A stretch of 64,000 bases of DNA, from NCBI GenBank assembly GCA_963966185.1, contig CAWZYM010000115.1, forward strand, positions 5,001 through 69,000, in the 5' to 3' direction. This DNA comes from Rhabditoides inermis (Eukaryota; Nematoda; Chromadorea; Rhabditida; Rhabditidae). The notes below the pieces were generated by a model. The model saw nothing but the letters and a program-made list of their open reading frames with translations, made no database searches and was not told where the DNA came from. Of this stretch, positions 56,542 through 64,000 are shown one piece after another. The translations under genes and the position numbers were made by a program. Positions within the stretch are counted from its first letter, which is position 1; every line of letters begins with the position of its first letter.

Positions 56542-59500
56542 AAAGAACAGAGAAGAGGAAAAGGCATCTTCCCCCAGGTGAACCCCGAGGAGACCCGCTG
56601 GAACATCTGGGGCTCCGTCTTCTACTGTATGACCGTCTACACGACGATTGGTGAGCACTGCTTTCGAATACGTCACCAAACATGTTTCGAAAACTGCCCG
56701 ACACACTCATTTTTCTGTATTCACATTAGCATCATGCATTAGCGAGACAAGACAAGGCATCGTGCGACGAGAGTTAGAGATATGAGAGCCAAGAGCTTCG
56801 GTTCAGGCTACGGCAACATCGTGCCTATCACGACTGCCGGCCGGGTACTCACCATCCTATACGCATTCATCGGCATCCCACTCGCAGTCATCTGCCTATT
56901 CTCACTCGGACAGCTGTTCGCCAAGTGAGTGCGCGGATTCCAGAGTGGTCTTACCGGTTTCTACCTACCGTATTCATAGCATACTACTGTACTATTCATC
57001 GTTTTCGCATTCCGTATTCGTTCCTTTATACATAGGAACCTAGGTGATTAATAATGATAGTGAAACCAAATCTGGAAAAGTTGAGAATGGAATGCACACA
57101 GGGTGTGCACGATTCTGTGGAAGATGCTGGCCAAGTCGACCCGCGTCGTAAGCAAGGACCTGGAGAAGAAGGTGGGCAACTACCTCCTCCCTCTCACATG
57201 CACATCAGCCTAACACGTTCGGAATGTCAGCTCGCACCACCTGCATGGTACATAGGATCTGAATGCGTTGTACGGACCCCATATTTTAATAGTTCGACTT
57301 GTGAGAGACAATGAGAAATTGCAAGGCGCGCACGGCCTCGCCGTCTGTTGCTCGTCTCTTTCCAATTTCCATTGTTTTTTTTTGTTTGTTTTCGAATTAA
57401 AATCTTTTCTGCTTCTGCGATTCAAAATCTACTACATCCTTAGGTTATAGAAAATTCCGCACACTTGGCTGAACTCGGTCCTCCCCTTGCAGATGTCGTT
57501 GCAAGTGGACACGATGGACTCGTCGGACTCGGACGACCTCCTCAACTTCCCCATCTCCTTCCTCGTCGCCCTCACCATCATATGGATATTCGCGTGCGCC
57601 GGCATATTCATGCTCTGGGAGGACTGGGACTACGGTGAGTCAGTGTGGATAAATGGGATTACGGTATAGAAGTTATTGGAGGACATACAGTATTTGTATC
57701 TTCACTAGGATTACGGTGTGGATTGTTGTGTGTGGACCGTACACGGACTAGGAAACGAAAACAGTTCTGACTAGGATTACGTTATAGGATTACATACGAA
57801 CCAGATACTTGGTCCGGGTGCAGAAAAGAAGTTCATGGTATTTCTGGGACTTGCTAGAGAAAAATCCTAGCGTGAGACCGCCGCTGCAGTGAACAATAAG
57901 AAGTGTGAGACGCCCACTTACATCTCTAGGAACCTCGCTCTACTTCACCCTCATCTCGTTCACGACGATCGGATTTGGAGACGTGCTGCCTTCCGAGTAC
58001 GACTACATGATCGTCGTTGGATTCCTGCTCCTCATCGGTGCGTCTCTCTCTCTCCCTCCCTTCCTCTCTCCCCCACTCTCTCTCCCTCTTCCTCTATTTT
58101 TCTAACTCTCGTTCAGGACTCTCTCTCGTCTCCACCGTCATGACCCTCATCCAGCAGCAGATCGAAGCGCTCGCCACGGTGGGTTACTGTAGCTTGAATA
58201 CTGGTTACTGTGGGTTACGGTAACCTTGCAGGGCATGCAAGGCAACATCGACAAGGAGTACATGAACGCGCTCGAAGAGGCCGCCAACGAGGACGGACAT
58301 GTGAGGGTTGTTTACTTGTTTGTTTACTTTGTTTACTTTGTTTACAAGTTGTTCACTTGTTCACAAGTCGAACTAGTTTAAAACATCGTTATATTCCAAG
58401 AATTTTATTTCTTCCAACAAGGATCAAAAACCACATTCAGTTGCAGTTCCGTGTTTGTTCAATGTGCCATCTAGAAATATCTCTTTATTACTTCTTCCTC
58501 GTTCGTATATGTGTTATTGCATATATTGCATTCCTCATATTGCGGTTGCTGCAGTTGAGTTTGAGCGTTCTCATATCTTTCCAATCTCTCCATTTTCACG
58601 ATGCGTCTTCTCAACAAGGTATTTGTTTTACTTTTATAAGTATAAGTTCATCTTCGTTTTCCCTGCAACAGCTTTGCCCTTTGCCTACTCCAAATAAACA
58701 ATCAATAAATCAATAAATCAATGATTTATAAATAAATACTTTTCAGATCCAGGAGATCACGCGTCGCGCGTCCACCACCAACACCGACAAGGTGCAGGAC
58801 CTCGGAGACGTCGACATCGAGCAGGTCAAGGGTGAGTCGGGTCCCGCCGCGAAACCATGGGGAATCGAATATCGTAGTCAACCACTCGTTAGTGAAAACG
58901 CGGCCAAGTATCTTTGAAGAAATATTCGAATTCCGATAGTTTAAAGAGACTGGCTACGTCTTCTTACATATACCCATTCATAACACGCTTTCTGCTTCCC
59001 ATAACTCATCTGCCAAGTCACGTTTGAACTTCTCTCTTTGTCACTGACTGACCCGTGTAAGCCGATCTCACCGAGTGTCGAGGCAGCTCGTGACAACGCA
59101 AGACATTCCAAAGTCAACCTCCGATCGTTGGTCGATTCTTGGCTTGACTGATGGCGTCTTCGCGTATTGTTGATCGCGTTTCCGCAACACTAATGTCCGA
59201 TCGACTCACGTGTTTTGTTTTGGATGCGTAGCGGTGGGGACACACCCACACATCAACAGGCCCACTTGTTACTCGGATAAGAGATGAACATGATCATCGA
59301 TCACATTGTGAAGTTTTTTTTATTGCGATACTAGTATTCAAAATCGGCACCGTTTAATCGCTAATCTCTATTCTTTGAAATTAGGTTTTCGATAGATAAG
59401 TCAAAAACTAGATTAGTTAATTTTGTTACATTCCGAAGTTCTTTTTATTTATGCGACTATGCGAATTGATTACGAGAAGAGAATTATTTATAAGAAGAGA

Positions 59501-61527
59501 ATTATTTATGAGACGCACTATTAATGGGAAAAGCGAATGTTGTTTGAAGCTTAGTTTGAAATCGTTGACTATTTGCGGAACTCTGAACATCAAGTATCAA
59601 GTACGAGACGAATACGGGTCGATGTAAACTTCATTTGTACTTTCAAAAAAAGTTGACACAATTGCGAAAACAAAATCAGATACATGTAACATGTTTCACC
59701 CTACTTTTTTCTTTTGTGTATCTTTCGCACTAGTCTATTCATTAAAAAACATTTCCATCGATATGTTCCTTTTTTGATATTATGTTGCTCCAATGACACT
59801 ACCGTACCTTTTCAGCCGAGATGGACCCGCGCTCCCTGGACGCAGTCATCTCGCGGATGCCGCTCAAGAGCCGACTCCTCTACCACATCATGCCTGCCGG
59901 TCTCTCTCTCTCTCTCCCTCTCTTCTTCTTCTCTCTCTCCCCCCTCTCTCTCCTCTCTTTCTTTATTTATACGAGTGTCATGTGAAAAATCGTGAAAAAC
60001 TGAGATCGACGCTCTACAGACTCCCAAGACGATAGGTTCAGTGTATAACTGCTGTGCGTTGCAGGTTCGAAGAAGCAGTTGCAGCAGCACAGCGAGGCGC
60101 GCCTCAAGCAGAGAAGCACCGCCTGCCAGACTGACGACAGCCTCCTGCAGGTGGGTCGTCAGCAGATCGTTGGGGCAGTCATAGGGGCAGTCAGCAAATC
60201 GTTGAAGATCGGAAATGTGACGTCATCATCCAAGAATACATAGCGCACTGTCACTCATAAGAGGCAATTGCACACATTTTCACTTTGCCTGCGCACTAGT
60301 GGAGCGATCAGTCTTTAGTGATCCACCCCTATACAATAGTACCCTCTTCACAGCATGAGTAATAGAGAGATCACGGTACTCAGTATCACATACGCATCAC
60401 CCGCTGTTGAGTATCACCCATAGTCCCATTCCCATTCACTCACTCGCAACTATGGGCCATAGAATTTTACGAACAGTTAGCTACGAACAATATCACTCAC
60501 TCAACAACCATCACTCATTTCCAATACCCATAGTCCCATTCCCATTCACTCACTCGCACCCTCCCCCCCCTCTCTCAGGACCTCGTCGACGCTCTCACCA
60601 CGGAGCGCCTGCGACAGATGGGCCTCTCCACAATGAGCACCTCCGGACTGCCCAGCGAGCCGTACAGGTACCGTATACCTAGATGGTACCGTAGTACCGG
60701 ACCTATAGGTACCGGATACCTAGATAGAATATACTTAGATAGAATATACTTGTAGGTACTGCATACCGTATACTTATTGGTACTGTATACCTATTGGTAC
60801 CGTATACCTATTGGTACCTATCTGTCTTCCTCTCTGTCTTCCGCTGTTGTTTTTGGCGATCCTCTAAAAACCCAATTTCAGTATTGGCTTATCCCATACC
60901 GTTTTTATAGTTCAATTTCGTTTCGCTCCCACTAATTCCAGGGACATGTCGAAACAAAGTGCATATGCTGTGTTTTGGTGAATGTAGTTTTTTTGGTGTA
61001 TGTAGTTTGTGTTTTGGTGGATGTATTTGTGTTTTGCAGGTCGGAGAACCGACCTCACTCGATCTCGGAGTCTGATGCTTCGATCGACTTCGCCCCCAAG
61101 GGCACGCTGGTGCGGTTCGGAAAGGGAGGTCGGTACTCTCTCAACTCTCTCTCTCTCTCTCTCACTCACTCTCTCTCTCTCTCTTTCTCTCTTTCTCTCT
61201 TTCTCTCTTTCTCTCTTTCTCTCTCTCACTCTCTCTCTCTCTCACTTCACTTTCTCCCCCCCCCCTCCGCCTCTCTCTCCCCCTCTCTCCCCAACTCTTT
61301 CTCAACTCTCTCTCCCTCTCTCCCCTCTCTCTCTCTCTCCTCTCTCTCCCTCTCTCCTCTCTCTCTCTCTCCCTCTTTTTCTCATATACCTATGGTGATA
61401 CGGTTCTACCTGTGCTTCACAAAGGTGGAGCCACTGATTACTGATATGACAACTGATTGCAGGCGCGATCGAGCACGTCTCGCTCGACATCCCCCGGGAG
61501 TCCGAGGAGGACAAGGATATGTTGTAG
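55424..61527 (+). CDS. Two-pore-domain potassium channel (TWK/K2P family)
   Basis: Sixteen exons in phase (55424-55536, 56255-56324, 56376-56483, 56578-56650, 56807-56924, 57102-57171, 57493-57634, 57930-58037, 58117-58178, 58232-58300, 58747-58831, 59816-59899, 60065-60150, 60579-60667, 61040-61128, 61463-61527) give 476 residues. The first membrane segment (about 18-37) leads to a long extracellular cap loop. Pore 1 has TIGYG (120-124) followed by NIVP. M2, M3 (about 200-225) and pore 2 with TIGFG (244-248) followed by DVLP precede M4 and a long cytoplasmic tail of about 190 residues. Both filters are intact, so a K+-selective dimeric background channel in the plasma membrane is expected. 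The ATG follows a TTCCAG acceptor closely; extra 5' exons cannot be excluded. Confidence 0.93.
56161..56241 (+). repeat. (GAGC)n then (GA)n tract in channel intron 1
   Basis: Purine-rich tract ending 13 bases before the 3' splice site of exon 2. A second (GA)n tract lies in intron 3 (56,491-56,537). Confidence 0.95.
60668..60835 (+). repeat. Degenerate minisatellite in channel intron 14
   Basis: Repeated TATTGGTACCGTATACC-type units and GATAGAATATACTTA doublets. In intron 13 a 32-bp block starting CCCATAGTCCCATTCCC is duplicated directly (60,417 and 60,528). Confidence 0.7.
61146..61385 (+). repeat. (CT)n-rich tract in channel intron 15
   Basis: About 240 bases of CT-rich sequence with CTTT and C-run interruptions, immediately after exon 15. 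Confidence 0.95.
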
Positions 61528-61711
61528 ACAGACACTGCCACCTTCCACAGCCACACTCACCCACTCACAGCACTCCACACACCAGCCACTATAGGCACAC
61601 CCCCTGGTCGGTCGCACTGCTCGAATGACTTGTTTCAGAACAGCTTGACCAATGTTTATAGAGCAAATGTATAGTTACCAGTGATTAATAAGCGAATACG
61701 ATGCATTTCAG

Positions 61712-61966
61712 GGTTATCGCCCGCGCCGCGCCACCACCCACCAGTCAAGTCACCCGAGGAAGGCGCCCCACCCTCCTCCCTTCAACCATGCTCCCACTCT
61801 TCCTATCACCCACCACAGTCCGTCTCCTGCCAAGCAGACCGCGCCACCCACCCAGTCACGAACGCCCAAGCGCTCGCCGCTACCCTCGCCTGTAAAGCCC
61901 AAGCCGCGGCCCAAACCGAAGCCAAAGCCCAAGCCCAAGCGCCGCGTCCAACCCGCCGACGAATAG
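61712..61966 (+). other. Possible alternative 3' exon with Pro/Lys-rich tail
   Basis: After the acceptor ATTTCAG (ending 61,711) a frame of 84 codons runs to TAG 61,964-61,966. It is rich in Pro, His and Lys, ending PKPRPKPKPKPKPKRR then VQPADE. It is in phase with channel exons that end in phase 0 (for example exon 13), so an alternative C-terminus is possible. It could equally be a separate gene's exon or chance. Confidence 0.35.
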
Positions 61967-62345
61967 GCGTTTAGTTCGTTTCTCTGCCCCCTGCTCAATG
62001 CCTCTATACAGGTGGTGTATGCATATATATGTTCTAGAGTATAGTGTCAATGTCTCCCTATTGTCTTATATTTCCTCGCTGTCTTCGTTTTTGTCGCTTA
62101 CGTCTGTGTTTTTCATGTGTTTTGTTGCTCGAAAAATGCGAATACACCTGGAATCAAACGTGGGAAGGTTGCAGCAAACAAAATACGGTGTTTCACGGAA
62201 TAATGGTGCAATTTCGCGGATTGGATGCACCTTTATTCGCGGCTCCCACATTGTTCCGACCTTTGTGAACTTTTTTCGTGTTAGAAAAGTGATGAATGAA
62301 AGGAGAGCGGAGGGAGAAAGAGAAAAAAGAAAGAGAGCAAAAGAG

Positions 62346-62381
<36 letters not shown>

Positions 62382-62459
62382 ATTTAGCAGAGAGTGAGAG
62401 AGCAAGAGTAGTACCCCTGCACCTGCACCCTCAAATTTTCCTACGGATTCGCTAAGAGT
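61967..62459. other. Intergenic sequence
   Basis: Contains a (GA)n tract (62,351-62,380); no gene recognised. Confidence 0.5.
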
Positions 62460-63074
62460 CCCGGCAGACTTTTCGTAAAACGTAATCGTAAATCGTAATC
62501 GCAAAAACGTAGTGTATTAAGATACAATATCGATTTTTCAAAATCGTATACGAATGACGAATCGCAAATCGTGCCATTTTACGATTTGGAATCGTAAGAC
62601 GCGGCAGACTTTTCGCATTCCGAATCGTATCAGACTCGTACGATTCTGGAATCGTATACAAATCGTAGAATTCTGCCGATCTCTCAGATTCGTAAATCGC
62701 AATAACGATTCAGTGAACTTTGTTCAGTATAACGTTTATTTTGTTAGTTGTTCAGACTATTTAGTTAGTAAAATACATTATAGTGGATTGAGATGATAGA
62801 AGACATAATTTCATACTATTTGATTGCCGGTGTTACGCAATGCGGAATCGTACGATTTCTGTCTACTCGGTGTGCAACATACAAAACATAAGTAATTTTT
62901 TATCCAGTTCAAACAAATAAGTTAATAAGTTTTCGTTTATAAAAACACAAAACAATTCATTGTTCATCAGATTTTTGACGAAGCTGTTTGTTTTCAGAAT
63001 CGTACGATTCGGTACCGATTACGATTCGTGACGTGTGATGAAACACGATTACGATTTGCGAAAAGTCTGCCGGG
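62460..63074. mobile_element. Inverted-repeat element with internal AATCGTA satellite-like motifs
   Basis: The 16-bp ends CCCGGCAGACTTTTCG (62,460-62,475) and exact complement (63,059-63,074) continue inward as imperfect inverted repeats. The interior repeats AATCGTA and TACGATT many times on both strands. No coding capacity and no clear target duplication. Probably a MITE or other non-autonomous DNA element. Confidence 0.7.
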
Positions 63075-64000
63075 TCCCTAACTCGATTTGGAAAAACGCA
63101 ACCTGCTGCAGAACGCTTTTTTCACACCTTTATTAACTTCACCTCATCGTATATTCTCACGTGTCATATTTACGAGCTATTGTAACCGAATTCAGAGTCA
63201 ACCACTTGTTGTCTTGAATCGTAATACATCTCGCGGTCATTTGTAACTTGTTACATATGTAACATGTGTTTACACATGTGCATATAGCCAACACACGGCT
63301 TTCGCACGAAAACTAAGAAGATCCTCCGTGCATTTAATGAGGCTGCGGCTTCTCTGCGGACGGACTCGATTCGACCACTCAACCTCAACCACTCAACCAC
63401 TATGTCAAAGCAGCTACACACTCTATCCTTTCCTTTATCCACTTTACTCGTTGCCTCATTCAATAGCGCTTGCACTTCGCTGCCGTTCGTCGATTCTATT
63501 ACTCCTTTGAACTGTTTTATTTAATTTTTTGTTCAATGCTTGACGAATAGATCGTTACAGTTACAAGTTACGGTTGATGGTGAGAGAATAGCAATAGCTA
63601 ACCGTTAAATCGTCATTCGAATCGCGAGCTATGGAGAGGCAGCTGATGGGCTAGAAAGACATACATAGAATGCATTAGCAGCGAGGAGGGGCAGCTAAAT
63701 TTTAGACGCAAACGATGAACGTGCTGCCACTGAGAGCTATGATACCCACAACGCGTCAAAAGAACGCTCGGGAAATCATATACTTTATTTTTAGTTTCTA
63801 ACGTTCTAACTAACTTTTTCGAACACTTTTGAGCCATAATTGCATGTCTCTGAATTTATCATAAATCCTAACAACCTCAGCCAATCTTTTTTTTCGTGGC
63901 ACTGGGAAAGTGTGAAAGAGGTAGAGGGAGAAAATAGTGCACATGCTATTCACGGTGGTTGGTGCGCTTTCGGAAAAGCTACACAAAGCACGCAACCTCC
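63075..64000. other. Unannotated right end of the window
   Basis: No gene, promoter or repeat could be recognised. Confidence 0.4.

Overview
The window is animal nuclear DNA, most likely from a nematode. The evidence is a 13-exon SRE-like serpentine chemoreceptor gene, many 40-60 bp introns, gene starts that sit directly behind a consensus 3' splice site (possible spliced-leader acceptors), and a TWK-type two-pore potassium channel. Exons of the ordinary genes are GC-rich. Many introns carry long (CT)n or (GA)n tracts. I cannot name the genus.

The left half (1 to about 29,300) is dominated by repeats. A 5.7-kb segment is tandemly repeated almost without change (854-6565 and 6566-12274). Each unit holds a promoter-like GC-rich stretch, a 200-bp direct repeat flanking an antisense Pao-type reverse-transcriptase fragment fused to a CCA-tailed tRNA-Gly copy, an inverted-repeat element, a TATA/E2F-like promoter with a short spliced non-coding transcript unit, and the first exons of a small membrane-protein gene. 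Only the second unit runs on into the gene's last two exons, so the intact gene is 11797-12510. An older, diverged copy of the same neighbourhood (about 20,580-29,250) carries an intact paralogue (28010-28849) and has been invaded by a 2-kb near-palindromic foldback element (22371-24349). Between the two blocks lie an unidentified multi-exon gene split by a hairpin element, a wrecked Ty3/gypsy-like element, a head-to-head pair of tRNA-derived SINE-like sequences, a foldback MITE and a chemoreceptor remnant.

The right half is conventional. It holds the SRE-like receptor (29319-33639, minus), a long gene-poor interval, an 85-residue single-pass membrane protein (40264-41385, plus), eIF2A in 21 coding exons (42115-53078, minus), and a 16-exon two-pore potassium channel (55424-61527, plus). 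Two CD36/LIMP-2-family genes (45783-47995 and 48336-50506, plus) lie entirely inside one 5.56-kb eIF2A intron on the opposite strand. The second CD36 copy is AT-rich in codon use, differs in intron set and has lost the AG of one acceptor, so it may be decaying.

The CD36 proteins and the neighbouring 85-residue protein all end in acidic tails with a dileucine-type endosomal sorting signal, which suggests, but does not prove, a shared lysosomal or endosomal location. Exon junctions quoted here were worked out by hand from splice dinucleotides and reading phase; no database search was possible.
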